Shown: in pieces, positions 44,983-54,044 of the stretch
How positions within the stretch are numbered: position 1 is the first letter of the stretch
Layout: every line of letters starts with the position of its first letter
NCBI GenBank assembly: GCA_003241695.1
Contig: QFPN01000004.1
Location: 62,001 to 126,000 of the forward strand
Direction of reading: 5' to 3'
DNA length: 64,000 bases
DNA from: Ancylobacter novellus
Lineage (GTDB): Bacteria > Pseudomonadota > Alphaproteobacteria > Rhizobiales > Methylopilaceae
Made by a program: the position numbers and the translations under genes
The notes under the pieces: generated by a model
What the model saw: the letters and a program-made list of their open reading frames with translations, nothing else
The model's database searches: none
Told to the model about the DNA's origin: nothing

Positions 44983-46347
44983 ATGGAAAGCCTCTTCGTG
45001 ACCACGACCTCCGCCGCACAGACCTCCCCGTTCTCCGGCTGGCGCGGGAGGCCCGGAGAGGCCTCGCTTGCGGAGGTCAACGCCTCCGTGCCGGTGGGCG
45101 GCCGGACCAGGCTGCGGCGCTTCCTCGCCTTTTTCGGCCCCGGCTATCTGGTCGCGGTCGGCTATATGGACCCCGGTAACTGGGCGACCTCGCTCGCGGG
45201 CGGCTCGCAGTTCGGCTACGTGCTGATGTCCGTCGTCGCGCTGTCGAGCCTGATGGCGATCCTGCTGCAGGCGCTCTGCGCGCGGCTCGGCGTCGCGACC
45301 GGCCGTGACTTGGCGCAGGCCTGCCGCGACGCGTTTCCGAGATGGGTCTCGTTTCCGCTCTGGGTGCTGGCCGAGGCCGCGATCTGCGCCACCGACCTCG
45401 CCGAGGTGATCGGCACCGCGATCGGCCTCAACCTGCTGTTCGGCGTTCCGCTCGAGATCGGCGTCGTGATCACGGCGCTCGACGTGTTTCTGGTGCTGAT
45501 GCTCCAGCGCATCGGCTTCCGCTGGATCGAGGCCTTCGTCATCGGCCTGCTGATGGTGATCGCCGCCTGCTTCGCGATTCAGCTCGCCATGGCGGATCCG
45601 GACCTCGGCGCTGTCATCCGCGGCCTCGCGCCCACCACCGAACTCGTGACCAACCCGGCGATGCTCTACATCGCTCTCGGCATCGTCGGCGCGACGGTGA
45701 TGCCGCACAATCTCTACCTGCACTCCTCGGTGGTGCAGACCCGCGCCTATGGCCGCGACGACGCGGGCAAGCGCGAGGCGATCAAGTGGGCGGTGACGGA
45801 TTCGACGATCGCGCTCGCCTTCGCCTTCCTGATCAACGCTTCGATCTTGATCCTCGCCGCCGCCGCGTTCCACGCGAACGGCCGAACGGAAGTCGCGGAG
45901 CTTGGCGAGGCCCACACGCTGCTCGGGCCGCTGCTCGGCGGCGCGATCGCCGCCACCGCCTTCGGCGTCGCGCTGCTGTGCTGTGGGCTGAACTCGACAG
46001 TGACGGCGACGCTCGCCGGCCAGGTGGTGATGGAGGGCTTCCTACGCATCCGCCTCGCGCCCTGGCTACGGCGGCTCATCACCCGCGCGATCGCGATCGT
46101 GCCCGCGATATTCGTGACGCTCTATTACGGCGAGAGCGGCACCGCGAAGCTGCTCGTTCTGAGCCAGGTGGTGCTGAGCCTGCAGCTTCCCTTCGCCGTC
46201 ATCCCGCTGGTCTGGTTCACCGCGAGCCGATCGAAGATGGGCGGCTTCGTCGCGCCGCGCTGGATGTCGGCGCTCGCCGCCCTCGTCGCGCTCACCATCG
46301 TCGTGCTGAACGTAAAGCTGGTGGTCGACTTCGTCAGCGGAGCGTGA
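44983..46347 (+). CDS. mntH: Nramp-family manganese/divalent metal transporter MntH
   Basis: A 454-residue proton-coupled metal importer with about eleven hydrophobic segments. The metal-binding helix 1 motif is FFGPGYLVAVGYMDPGNWAT (DPGN), and helix 6 has IVGATVMPHNLYLHSSVVQT (MPHNLYLHS), both diagnostic for Nramp. AICATDLAEVIGTAIGLNLL and LCCGLNSTVTATLAGQVVME are also conserved. The start may be 44983 (MESLFVTTTS) or the upstream 44905; the former is closer to the family. Likely substrate Mn2+. Confidence 0.94.
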   Translation: MESLFVTTTSAAQTSPFSGWRGRPGEASLAEVNASVPVGGRTRLRRFLAFFGPGYLVAVGYMDPGNWATSLAGGSQFGYVLMSVVALSSLMAILLQALCARLGVATGRDLAQACRDAFPRWVSFPLWVLAEAAICATDLAEVIGTAIGLNLLFGVPLEIGVVITALDVFLVLMLQRIGFRWIEAFVIGLLMVIAACFAIQLAMADPDLGAVIRGLAPTTELVTNPAMLYIALGIVGATVMPHNLYLHSSVVQTRAYGRDDAGKREAIKWAVTDSTIALAFAFLINASILILAAAAFHANGRTEVAELGEAHTLLGPLLGGAIAATAFGVALLCCGLNSTVTATLAGQVVMEGFLRIRLAPWLRRLITRAIAIVPAIFVTLYYGESGTAKLLVLSQVVLSLQLPFAVIPLVWFTASRSKMGGFVAPRWMSALAALVALTIVVLNVKLVVDFVSGA

Positions 46348-46397
46348 CGCAACCTCCGCCCTCGTGCCTCTGTATCGGGCCTTGAACCGCCGCGTCC

Positions 46398-46512
46398 GCA
46401 TCCCGGCTCAAGGCCGGGACCCATGGACGCCGCGCTCGACGAAAAATTTCAGACGTCGCCTTTGCTTTCAGACGTTCTCGTTCGTGGGTTCCGGCTCAGG
46501 GCCGGGACACGA
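46398..46512. repeat. GTCCCGG/CCGGGAC palindromic repeat
   Basis: CATCCCGGCTCAAGGCCGGG followed by ACCCATGGACG, and TTCGTGGGTTCCGGCTCAGG followed by GCCGGGACACGAAGG, are the opposed halves of the family found at 18260 and 28440. The right half overlaps the last codons of the polysaccharide deacetylase gene. Confidence 0.85.
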
Positions 46513-47344
46513 AGGTCCCGCCTGCCGGCGCCGAGGCCGGAATGGCCGCGGGCGTTTCCGCCTTCGGAGCGGCGGAGGCCGGGACGGCCGGCTTCTTCTT
46601 CGCCGTCACGATCGGCGCGCCGTCGTCGCTCTTCGTCCGCGCCTCGTCGAGCCGCACGAAGCGGACGCCCGACGCCGCGAGCGCCCTCACGCCCTCGGCG
46701 ACCCCTTGCCCCGCCGACCGGTCGGGCTGGTTGATGTGAGCGATCACCACGTCGCCCGAGCGCGCCGCCGCCATGCGCTTCGCGACCGAGGCCGCCGGCA
46801 GCGACGCGCCCATGTCGGCGTTCAGCGAATAACCCGCGACGGCCATGCCGAGACTGTTCGAGAGCTCGAGCGCGTCGCGGCTGTAGCGGGCGGTCGCGCC
46901 ACGATACCAGCGCGGCCGCGCGCCGGTCGCGGCTTCGACGGCCTTCGCTCCGTTCTCGATCTCGGCGCGCACCGCCTCGATCGTCCCGGCGGTCTTCAGG
47001 CCGAACATGGTCGGGACGTCAGTGACAGCCGGAATGTGGTTCTGGCCGTGGTTCTCGATCTCGAACAGGTCCGGCCGGGCCTTGATCTCCGCGAGCGCCG
47101 CGGCGTTGCGTTTCAGCCAGCGCTCGGTGACGAAAATGGTCGCCTTGGCGTTCGACTGGACCAGCGCGTCCATCACGCGGCGGTCGAAGCCGCCCGAACA
47201 GGCGTCAAACGTCAACGCGACGGTCCGGTCGGCCGAGGGCGGCGCAAACGTCAGTCGCGGTTCGAAATCCTGAGCGGCGGCGGGGTCGCAGGCCGCTCCG
47301 GCGACTGTCAGAAGCGCGAAGGCTGCGGCTGAACGACGGAGCAC
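46496..47344 (-). CDS. Exported polysaccharide deacetylase-family protein
   Basis: A 282-residue protein with a signal sequence (LRRSAAAFALLTVAGAACDP...AAA) and a NodB-like fold: VALTFDACSGGFDRRVMDAL, where the usual TFDDG metal motif is TFDACSG, then NAKATIFVTERWLKRNAAAL, FEIENHGQNHIPAVTDVPTM with the NHGxNH zinc motif, RWYRGATARYSRDALELSNS and DVVIAHINQPDRSAGQGVAE. It probably removes acetyl groups from a cell-surface glycan. A GTG at 47344 with AAGGGA upstream is the likely start; an ATG at 47416 is possible. The final residues (TFVSRP) and the stop are encoded by a palindromic repeat. Confidence 0.87.
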   Translation of the reverse strand: MLRRSAAAFALLTVAGAACDPAAAQDFEPRLTFAPPSADRTVALTFDACSGGFDRRVMDALVQSNAKATIFVTERWLKRNAAALAEIKARPDLFEIENHGQNHIPAVTDVPTMFGLKTAGTIEAVRAEIENGAKAVEAATGARPRWYRGATARYSRDALELSNSLGMAVAGYSLNADMGASLPAASVAKRMAAARSGDVVIAHINQPDRSAGQGVAEGVRALAASGVRFVRLDEARTKSDDGAPIVTAKKKPAVPASAAPKAETPAAIPASAPAGGTFVSRP

Positions 47345-47538
47345 CGGCGGGGTCCCTTGGAAGGCGCGGCGACATGGAGCCGCTCGCCGGGCGAAACGCT
47401 CCCGATTTCCGGCCAAAGAATGGCGTCCGAAACTTTCGTGCGCCGACTTTCGTGCGCTTGGCGTCGGCGACGCCCGGCACTAGCCTGCCGCGCGGCCGGC
47501 GCAGGAGCGAAACGCGCCGCTTCAAGGGAGACGCATGC

Positions 47539-48765
47539 GTGGTGAAGGGCCGGTTAACGCTTCTGGCGGCGACGCTCGCGACCCTGTTCGCCGGCGGCGC
47601 GCTTGCGGGAGGCCGGACCGAAGACTTCTGGGCCGTCGGCCGTCCGACGCCGCGCCAAGGCTATCAGCTCGCGCCCGTGTCCGCCTTTCCCGTGCCCACC
47701 CCCGCGGACCAGCTTCCGCTGTCGAAGCTTCGTGCGCCGGAAGGCTTCAAGGTCGAGCTGTTCGCGAGCGACCTGCTCGACGCCCGCATGATGCGGGAGG
47801 GCGACAAGGGCACGCTGTTCGTCTCGTCGCTGTTCGTCGCCAACAAGGTCTATGCGCTGATCGACAAGAACGGCCGGCGCGAGGTCCATACGGTGCTCGA
47901 TGACGCCCCGCTCGCCAACGGGATCGAGTTCCACGGCGGCGCGCTCTATGTCGCGACGCCCAAGCGGATCGTCCGGCTCGACGACATCGAGGCGCGGCTC
48001 GACGATCCCCCGAAGCCGGTCGTGGTCTACGACCGCTTTCCGCCCGCGCCGCAATATGGCTGGAAGGTGCTGAAATTCGGCCCGGACGGAAAGCTCTACG
48101 TCCCGGTCGGCGCCCCCTGCAACATCTGCCTGCCCGCCGACGGCTACGCCCGCATCCTGCGGATGAATCCGGACGGAACCGGCGTCGAGACGGTGGCGAC
48201 AGGCGTCCGCAACACGGTCGGCTTCGACTTCGACCCCCGCAGCGGCGATCTCTGGTTCACCGACAACCAGCCCGACTGGGTGTCGGACGACATGCCGCTC
48301 GACGAACTGAACCATGTGAGGCGGCCCGGGGAGAACTTCGGCTTTCCCTATTGCCATTCGGGGCTGCTGGTCGATCCGGAATTCGGCGGGAATCGTCGCT
48401 GTTCTGAGTTCTCGCGGCCCGCGGCCCTGCTCGGCGCGCATGTCGCGCCGCTCGGCATGCGCTTCTACACGGGCGCGTCGTTTCCCGAAAAATACCGCGG
48501 CGCGATCTTCATCGCGCGGCATGGTCCGTGGAACCGGCCGCGCAAGACCGCGGACGTCGCGGTCGCCTTCCTGAACGACCGGCGAGAGGTCATCACGGTG
48601 GAGCCGTTCCTCACCGGCTTCGTCCAGGACGAGGACTATGTCGGCCGCCCGGTCGACGTTCACGTCATGCGCGACGGCTCGCTGCTCGTCTCCGACGACC
48701 AGAACGGCGCGATCTATCGCGTCAGCTACGTCGGCGGCCAGGCCGCCGACGCGCCGACGCGATGA
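47539..48765 (+). CDS. Exported sorbosone dehydrogenase/glucose dehydrogenase-like beta-propeller protein
   Basis: A 408-residue exported protein with a signal peptide (KGRLTLLAATLATLFAGGAL) and a six-bladed propeller like soluble PQQ-dependent sugar dehydrogenases and L-sorbosone dehydrogenase. It has SKLRAPEGFKVELFASDLLD, VFVSSLFVANKVYALIDKNG-like strands, LYVPVGAPCNICLPADGYAR, VATGVRNTVGFDFDPRSGDL, WFTDNQPDWVSDDMPLDELN, FIARHGPWNRPRKTADVAVA and VDVHVMRDGSLLVSDDQNGA. It may oxidise a sugar in the periplasm, but the substrate is unknown. GTG codons at 47539/47542 follow AAGGGAG; ATG at 47535 is out of frame. Confidence 0.85.
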   Translation: MVKGRLTLLAATLATLFAGGALAGGRTEDFWAVGRPTPRQGYQLAPVSAFPVPTPADQLPLSKLRAPEGFKVELFASDLLDARMMREGDKGTLFVSSLFVANKVYALIDKNGRREVHTVLDDAPLANGIEFHGGALYVATPKRIVRLDDIEARLDDPPKPVVVYDRFPPAPQYGWKVLKFGPDGKLYVPVGAPCNICLPADGYARILRMNPDGTGVETVATGVRNTVGFDFDPRSGDLWFTDNQPDWVSDDMPLDELNHVRRPGENFGFPYCHSGLLVDPEFGGNRRCSEFSRPAALLGAHVAPLGMRFYTGASFPEKYRGAIFIARHGPWNRPRKTADVAVAFLNDRREVITVEPFLTGFVQDEDYVGRPVDVHVMRDGSLLVSDDQNGAIYRVSYVGGQAADAPTR

Positions 48766-48774
48766 CCGCTCGGC

Positions 48775-49185
48775 TCATTCCGGCTCGAAGTTCAGCGCCA
48801 CGCCATTGATGCAGTAGCGCAGTCCCGTGGGCGGTGGGCCGTCCGGAAAAACGTGGCCGAGATGGCTGCCGCAGCGGGAGCAGTGCACTTCGGTGCGGCG
48901 CATGCCGTAGCTGCGATCCTCGGTGATCGCGACCGATCCCTCGACGGGCGACGAGTAGCTCGGCCAGCCCGTTCCGCTCTCGAACTTGTCGTTGGAGCGG
49001 AACAGCGCCTGCCCGCAGCCGGCGCAGCAGAAGGCGCCGCTGCGCTTCTCGGCCAGCATCAGGGAGCAGGTTCCGGCGCGCTCCGTGCCGTGGCGGCGCA
49101 TCACGTCGTACTGTTCAGGCGTCAGCATCGCGCGCCACTCCTCGTCGGTGCGCTTGACTTCGTAGCCGGCCTCGGTCGTGCTCAT
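48775..49185 (-). CDS. msrB: Peptide-methionine (R)-S-oxide reductase MsrB
   Basis: A 136-residue repair enzyme that reduces methionine-R-sulfoxide. The zinc site is formed by CCAGCGQALF and VHCSRCGSHLGHVFPDGPPP. The substrate loop is FESGTGWPSYSSPVEG, and the catalytic Cys is in RYCINGVALNFEPE. Length and motif order are standard. It lies tail to tail with the propeller gene (9 bases apart) and 63 bases downstream of the AI-2E-type transporter gene on the same strand. Confidence 0.96.
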   Translation of the reverse strand: MSTTEAGYEVKRTDEEWRAMLTPEQYDVMRRHGTERAGTCSLMLAEKRSGAFCCAGCGQALFRSNDKFESGTGWPSYSSPVEGSVAITEDRSYGMRRTEVHCSRCGSHLGHVFPDGPPPTGLRYCINGVALNFEPE

Positions 49186-49248
49186 AGGCGTCCTCCGAAA
49201 GAACTCGTCGCGCGCAATATGGGACGCCGCCGGCCTTTCCGGCAGGGG

Positions 49249-51291
49249 TCAGGCCGAAACCGCCGCCGGCGGGGCGCCTGCGCCCTCTTGCGCTTTCGCG
49301 GCGCGGCAGAGCTCGACCACGTCGGCGAGCGACAGCGCGATCCCATCGGCGCGCGTCGCGGCGCGATCCTTCTCGACCGCACGACGCGCCGCCTCCTCGC
49401 TCCAGTCCGGCGTCTCGGACCGCCAGCGCGCGATAAGCGCCGTCGCGTCCTCCCGACGGCGGCGGATGCGGCGGACCGCAAGCCGAAGATGCGCCTCCCC
49501 GGAATCGAGGCCGACCACGCACCACACGGGAGCTGCGACGCCGTCGATGTCCGGCTCGTCGCCCTCCACGATGCGCGCGGAAACGCCGTTCTTGGCGAGA
49601 ACCTGGGCCACGATCGAGGCGGCCGCCTGATCGACCGGCGTGCGGGCACCGACGCACAGCACCGCTTCCGGATCCGGCGCGGCCGGGACGACCGGCTCGG
49701 ACGCCCCGAAACCCGGTCGCGGAAGCCTCCACCCCATCGGCTTCCGCTCGGCTTCCGCCGCCTCGACAGCCTCGATCGCGTCGATCGCCTCGGGATCCGT
49801 CGTCGGCAGTTCGTCCTTGGGAGGACCGTCGTCGTAAAGGGCGAGATCCTCCACCAGTTCGGCCACCGACGCCTTGAGCGTCGCGAGACGTTCGGCCTTG
49901 AGCGAACCGGCCTCAGCGTCGCGCTGGGCGAGCAGGAGCCCTGGCAGCGCGACCTCCTCGTAGTAAGCGGAGAGCGGTTTCTCGCGGAGGAACTCTTCCG
50001 CCTTCTCGGCGGCCTCTCCGGGATCGCGGGCGAGCATGCGCTGGTAGAACAGCTCCGCCGGGGTGAGCGCCGGCCGGTCGCCGAACAGCGTGTCGAGGAA
50101 ACCGAGGCTCTCGACATGGCGGCCGAGCACCACCAGGCAGACGGTCAGCGGCGTCGCGAGCACGAGCCCGATCGGCCCCCAGAGCGCGGTCCAGAAGGTC
50201 GCGGAGACGACCACCGCCACGGGCGACAGGCCGGCGGAACGTCCATAGACGAGCGGCTCGATCACGTGACCGACCAGCGGCTCGACCACGGCGAACAGCG
50301 CCGCCGTCGCGATGAGCATCGTCCAGCCCGGATCGACCGCGGCGGCGAGCGCCATGGGAAACACCGCCGCAATGAACGCGCCGACGTAAGGAACGAAGCG
50401 CAGCACGCCCGCGATGATCCCCCAGAGCGCTGCGCTTGGCACGCCGATGGCCCACAGGCCGAGGCCGATAACGAGGCCGAAGGCCGAGTTCAGCGCGAGC
50501 TGGGTTAGGAACAGGCGCGACAGCCGGCGCGCCGCCTCGTCGATCGCCGCGGTGGTGCGCTGGATGTCATGCGTTCCGGCGAGCCTCATCACGCGGTTTC
50601 TGAGATCCTCCCGTTCGAGCAGGACGAAGATCACGAAAATCACGATGATGCCGGCCGTCGCCATCGGATGGACGAGCGGCGAGACGATGTTGGAGAGGTT
50701 CTGCAGCGAGGTTCGCGGCGGTTCGCGCAGTTCGACCAGCGTCGGGGCGTCGGGCGCCCGGCCGTCCGCGCCCGGCGCCTGCGTTTTCGCGCCGGGCGTG
50801 ACCGTGACGCCGCCCGGAGGAGCGTCGAGCTCCCTGCCCAGGTTCTGAAGCATGTCGGCGGCGCGCTCGAGCGTGCCGGAGCCGAAGGTCCAGCCGCGCA
50901 TCGACTGGATCTTCTCGCGCATGGTCGACTGATATTTCGGCAGGTCGCCGGCGAGCTGCCCGACCTGCCCCGCGACGATCGCGCCAAGGCCCACGATGAC
51001 GCCGAAGGCGAGCGACACGGCGAAGATGACGGCGATCGCCCGCGGCACGCGGGTTCGCTTCGCAAGGCTCACGATCGGAGACAGGACGAAGGCGAGCAGA
51101 AGCGCCAGCGCGATGGGGATGAGCAGGTCTGCGCCGAAATAAAGCGTCGCCACGACGCCCAGCCCGACGATGGTCCACGCGGCGCCGCGGACGACGCCGC
51201 TTTCCGCCGCTTCGCCGCTCGACACGGCCTCTGTCCTGTCCAACCCCGCCACCGTCCGCACCGGCACGCCGCCATGGGCGGCGCGCGCCAA
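49249..51291 (-). CDS. AI-2E family transporter with long C-terminal extension
   Basis: A 680-residue membrane protein. The N-terminal 350 residues form the AI-2E/YdiK-like permease with about eight hydrophobic segments: LLIPIALALLLAFVLSPIVS, GIIVIFVIFVLLEREDLRNR, AFGLVIGLGLWAIGVPSAAL, and VLRFVPYVGAFIAAVFPMAL. It is followed by a cytoplasmic extension of about 300 residues (FYQRMLARDPGEAAEKAEEF, VLCVGARTPVDQAAASIVAQ, VWCVVGLDSGEAHLRLAVRR) that ordinary family members lack. The family is named for autoinducer-2 export, but many members transport other substrates; the extension resembles a regulatory domain. Confidence 0.88.
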   Translation of the reverse strand: MARAAHGGVPVRTVAGLDRTEAVSSGEAAESGVVRGAAWTIVGLGVVATLYFGADLLIPIALALLLAFVLSPIVSLAKRTRVPRAIAVIFAVSLAFGVIVGLGAIVAGQVGQLAGDLPKYQSTMREKIQSMRGWTFGSGTLERAADMLQNLGRELDAPPGGVTVTPGAKTQAPGADGRAPDAPTLVELREPPRTSLQNLSNIVSPLVHPMATAGIIVIFVIFVLLEREDLRNRVMRLAGTHDIQRTTAAIDEAARRLSRLFLTQLALNSAFGLVIGLGLWAIGVPSAALWGIIAGVLRFVPYVGAFIAAVFPMALAAAVDPGWTMLIATAALFAVVEPLVGHVIEPLVYGRSAGLSPVAVVVSATFWTALWGPIGLVLATPLTVCLVVLGRHVESLGFLDTLFGDRPALTPAELFYQRMLARDPGEAAEKAEEFLREKPLSAYYEEVALPGLLLAQRDAEAGSLKAERLATLKASVAELVEDLALYDDGPPKDELPTTDPEAIDAIEAVEAAEAERKPMGWRLPRPGFGASEPVVPAAPDPEAVLCVGARTPVDQAAASIVAQVLAKNGVSARIVEGDEPDIDGVAAPVWCVVGLDSGEAHLRLAVRRIRRRREDATALIARWRSETPDWSEEAARRAVEKDRAATRADGIALSLADVVELCRAAKAQEGAGAPPAAVSA

Positions 51292-51356
51292 TCGCCCGCA
51301 ACGTCAAACGCGGTGGGACGCCAGCGGGTTCCCGCGAGACGAGCGCGATCACGGGT

Positions 51357-52895
51357 TCAGTCCTCCACGCCCTGCCCCGCCCGCGCTTCCGGGACGGAGC
51401 TTTTCGGCAGGCGTCGCTCGAGATCGCTGGCGGAGGACGCCGAGGCGGCGTCGCCCTTGAACAGCAGGTTGCGCCACTCCCACGGATCGGTGCGGTGGTC
51501 GTAGAGTTCGCGGTCGCCGTTGCCGTAGGCGATCAGCCGGTGCGTTCTGCTGCGGACCGCGAAGTGACGGTCGTTGGAGGGATCTCCGTCGCCGTCGACG
51601 TCGAGGCACCAGGTCGACAGGACGTGGTCGCGCGGCTCCTTGGCCTCGCCCTTGAGGTAGGCGGCGAAGGAGACGCCGTCGAGATGGTCCGGGGCTTCGC
51701 CGCCGCAGAGCTCGGTCAGCGTCGGGTAGAGGTCGATCGTCGAGATCAACGCGTCGGACAGCCCTGAGCGCAGCCCCGCCCCGCCGATGAGCAGCGGCAC
51801 GCGGGTGGCGCGCTCCCAAAGCGTGAACTTGCGCCAGGCGAGCTTCTCGCCGAGCTGCCAGCCGTGGTCGGACCAGACGCAGACGATGGTGTTCGAGGCG
51901 TTGGGGCCGGCGAGCAGCCCGTCGAGCGCGACGCCGATCGCATGATCCGCGAACGAGACCGCCGCCAGATAGGCCTGTATCGCGGACTTCCAGCCGCGGC
52001 CGTTCAGGATCTTGCGGTGATCCTCGACGTGCTGGCGGATGAAGGCGCGCGCCGCCTGCGGCAGGTCGCGGTCGTCTTCGTTCATGCTGATGGCGGAATG
52101 CTCCGTGTCGAGCGCGCCGAGCGGATAGACGAGGCTGTCGACCGGATATTTGTCGAACCACTCCTGCGGCAGGATCCACGGCAGATGCGGCTTGCGGACG
52201 CCGAGCGCGGCGAAGAACGGCTTGTCGTGGGTCTTCGCGAGCACGTTCTCGACAAGCCACTCAGCGCGGCCGACGTCCTCCTTGTCGGCGGTGACGCCTT
52301 CCCCGCGCCAGGTCAGCTCGTCGCCGCCGCCCTCGAACAATTGCGGCAGGTATTCGAACTGCGTCCAGGCGTCCGGATCGTTGTGCTCGGGCACGAGGCT
52401 CGGCTTGCGCCAGCCGGTGTGGAAGGTCTTGCCCGTGCCGACAGTCTCGTAGCCCTGGTCGCGGAACCAGCGCACGATCGATCTCTTCTTCGCGAGCGCG
52501 GTGTCGCTCCAGTCGGCGCTGGCGTTGCGATAGATCCCGCTGTTGAACGGCTCGACGCCGAACAGGATCGCGGCGCGGGCCGCGTTGCAGGCCGCGGCCG
52601 GCGTGTAGGCCCGCGTGAAGCCGGTCGCGAGCCGGGCGAGGCGGTCGAGGTTCGGGGTCTTCACCCCCGGATAGCCGCCCTGCCAGCCGGTCCAGTCGTT
52701 CATGTCGTCGATCGCGACGAACAGCACGTTGGGCCGCTTGTCCTTCGCGCCCGCCGCCTTGCCGCCCGCCGTTCCCGCCGCGGAGGCCGGCCCCGCCGCC
52801 GCGGCCGAAACCGCGCCGAACCCCGCGGCCGCAGCCGCCCCGCCCGCCAGAATCTCTCGTCTCGTAACGCCCCGGATCATCCGATTCAGTCCCAT
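51357..52895 (-). CDS. Tat-exported sulfatase
   Basis: A 512-residue sulfatase of the alkaline phosphatase superfamily, predicted to cleave sulfate esters outside the cytoplasm. The Tat signal is GVTRREILAGGAAAAAGFGA. Metal-binding Asp63-Asp64 are in VLFVAIDDMNDWTGWQGG, and the formylglycine site is C103-N-A-A-R107 in AAACNAARAAILFGVEPFN, matching the Cys-x-Pro/Ala-x-Arg rule. Also present are VGTGKTFHTGWRKPSLVPEH, FFAALGVRKPHLPWILPQEW and SDHGWQLGEKLAWRKFTLWE. It resembles choline or iduronate sulfatases; the substrate is unknown. The maturase is not adjacent. Confidence 0.93.
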   Translation of the reverse strand: MGLNRMIRGVTRREILAGGAAAAAGFGAVSAAAAGPASAAGTAGGKAAGAKDKRPNVLFVAIDDMNDWTGWQGGYPGVKTPNLDRLARLATGFTRAYTPAAACNAARAAILFGVEPFNSGIYRNASADWSDTALAKKRSIVRWFRDQGYETVGTGKTFHTGWRKPSLVPEHNDPDAWTQFEYLPQLFEGGGDELTWRGEGVTADKEDVGRAEWLVENVLAKTHDKPFFAALGVRKPHLPWILPQEWFDKYPVDSLVYPLGALDTEHSAISMNEDDRDLPQAARAFIRQHVEDHRKILNGRGWKSAIQAYLAAVSFADHAIGVALDGLLAGPNASNTIVCVWSDHGWQLGEKLAWRKFTLWERATRVPLLIGGAGLRSGLSDALISTIDLYPTLTELCGGEAPDHLDGVSFAAYLKGEAKEPRDHVLSTWCLDVDGDGDPSNDRHFAVRSRTHRLIAYGNGDRELYDHRTDPWEWRNLLFKGDAASASSASDLERRLPKSSVPEARAGQGVED

Positions 52896-52920
52896 GCCGT
52901 CGTCAGGGCGCGGGAGTGAG

Positions 52921-52960
52921 CCTCATATTTTATACTCTGTCTATAGTTTTTATAGAATTA
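52921..52960 (-). promoter_or_regulatory. AT-rich promoter-like segment upstream of the sulfatase
   Basis: An AT-rich run with the dyad CTATA-GTTTT-TATAG (52941-52955), 26-65 bases ahead of the sulfatase start on the minus strand. It is the only AT-rich tract in this part and a plausible promoter/operator. Confidence 0.4.
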
Positions 52961-53165
52961 TGAAAGCGAGGCGGTTGCGGGCCTGTCCGGGCGGTGCGTT
53001 ATCGGGGGCGGGACCGGACGGCGGCGGCGGATCCGGATTCCGCCGGAGGCTCTCGGCGTTCGCAACAGCGCGCGCCGAGGCGCGGCGCAAGCGCTCCGAA
53101 CGCGCCGCCGCCTCCCTTCGCGGAGGAGGAGCCGCCGCGACCGCCGCCCGAGCGGATTCCTCCCC

Positions 53166-53263
53166 CGTCATGCCCGCGCCTTCGCGCGGGTATCCACGAC
53201 TTGGTCACAGAGCGCGGCGAGCGACAGGAAGTCGTGGATGCCCGCCTGCGGCGGGCATGACGG
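53166..53263. repeat. GTCATGCCC-type palindromic repeat
   Basis: CGTCATGCCCGCGCCTTCGC followed by GCGGGTATCCACGACTT, and GAAGTCGTGGATGCCCGCCT followed by GCGGCGGGCATGACGG, are opposed copies. Same family as 35850, 37583 and 62151. Confidence 0.88.
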
Positions 53264-54044
53264 CCGCGGTCGTCCTTTGACGCTACGCCCGCTTCCCCGA
53301 CGCCCCGACCGAGCGCCCGCCCCGCGCGGCGCGCGACGAGGCGCCCGGCGGGCCGAAAAAGCCCTCGGGAGCGTCAGGCGAACGGACGGTTCAGACAACG
53401 CGCGGGCGCGAGCACCGCGTATGCCAGGCGCAGGCCAGAGACGCACGTGGAAGGCGCGGGACGCCAGGCCACCGTACATGCCGTAGTTTCGGCGGCTGAC
53501 CGGTCGCCCGGCGCCCCGCGCACGACGTTTCGCGTTGATGCGGGCGACTCCCGGACGGCGATGGCGCGTTCCGGAACCGCGACGCCCCGCTCCCCTCTGG
53601 AGAACGAAGCCTTTCGGCCCTCAGACGGCCCCGGCGGAGATTTGGGCCTTTGGAGCCCGAACCCCGAGGGAGGCCGCCGCCATCCGTCCTTACGCCGGTG
53701 TAGGCGCGCCGGTCGTAATGCCGGCGGGTCTCCTCGCCGAACGGCCCGCCTCGCCTCCAGCCGCAAGGCCGGGGGACGCGCGCGCACGGCCGGCGCCGCA
53801 CTCCAACGCCCCGGGAGCAGGAAGATCCGGTCCTCCCCGCCCGCGGGCGCCGCCCCCTCCCCGCACGCCCGGCCGGTCCGGACACGCCTTCCGTGTGGGG
53901 AAGAGCGGGGTGAGGAGAGCATGGGAAGGGTCGGGAGTCAAGGAATTTAATCCTCTCGACAATCGAAGCTCAAACCATCAAGAATGGCAGGTCATGCCGC
54001 TTACAGACACCGGCGATTTCATGACCAAACGGTCTTAGTGACGA

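Larger units (their letters stand above)
52896..54044. other. Gene-poor region between the sulfatase and the AT-rich island
   Basis: A 1149-base stretch without a credible gene. Open frames here run on both strands but read as Arg/Pro-rich noise with no motifs. It contains a short AT-rich promoter-like segment (52921-52960), one palindromic repeat (53166-53263), a GC-rich remainder, and from about 53940 a drop in GC that continues into the island. A 14-codon frame (53994-54038, MPLTDTGDFMTKRS) just ahead of the HD gene could be a leader peptide or chance. Confidence 0.5.

Noticed and set aside
53374..53950. Open frames on both strands in the region before the AT-rich island
   Set aside because: All read as Arg/Pro/Gly-rich low-complexity sequence with no start context or motif; treated as noncoding.
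53994..54038. A 14-codon frame just before the HD gene (MPLTDTGDFMTKRS)
   Set aside because: Too short and without a clear ribosome binding site or family; mentioned only as a possible leader.
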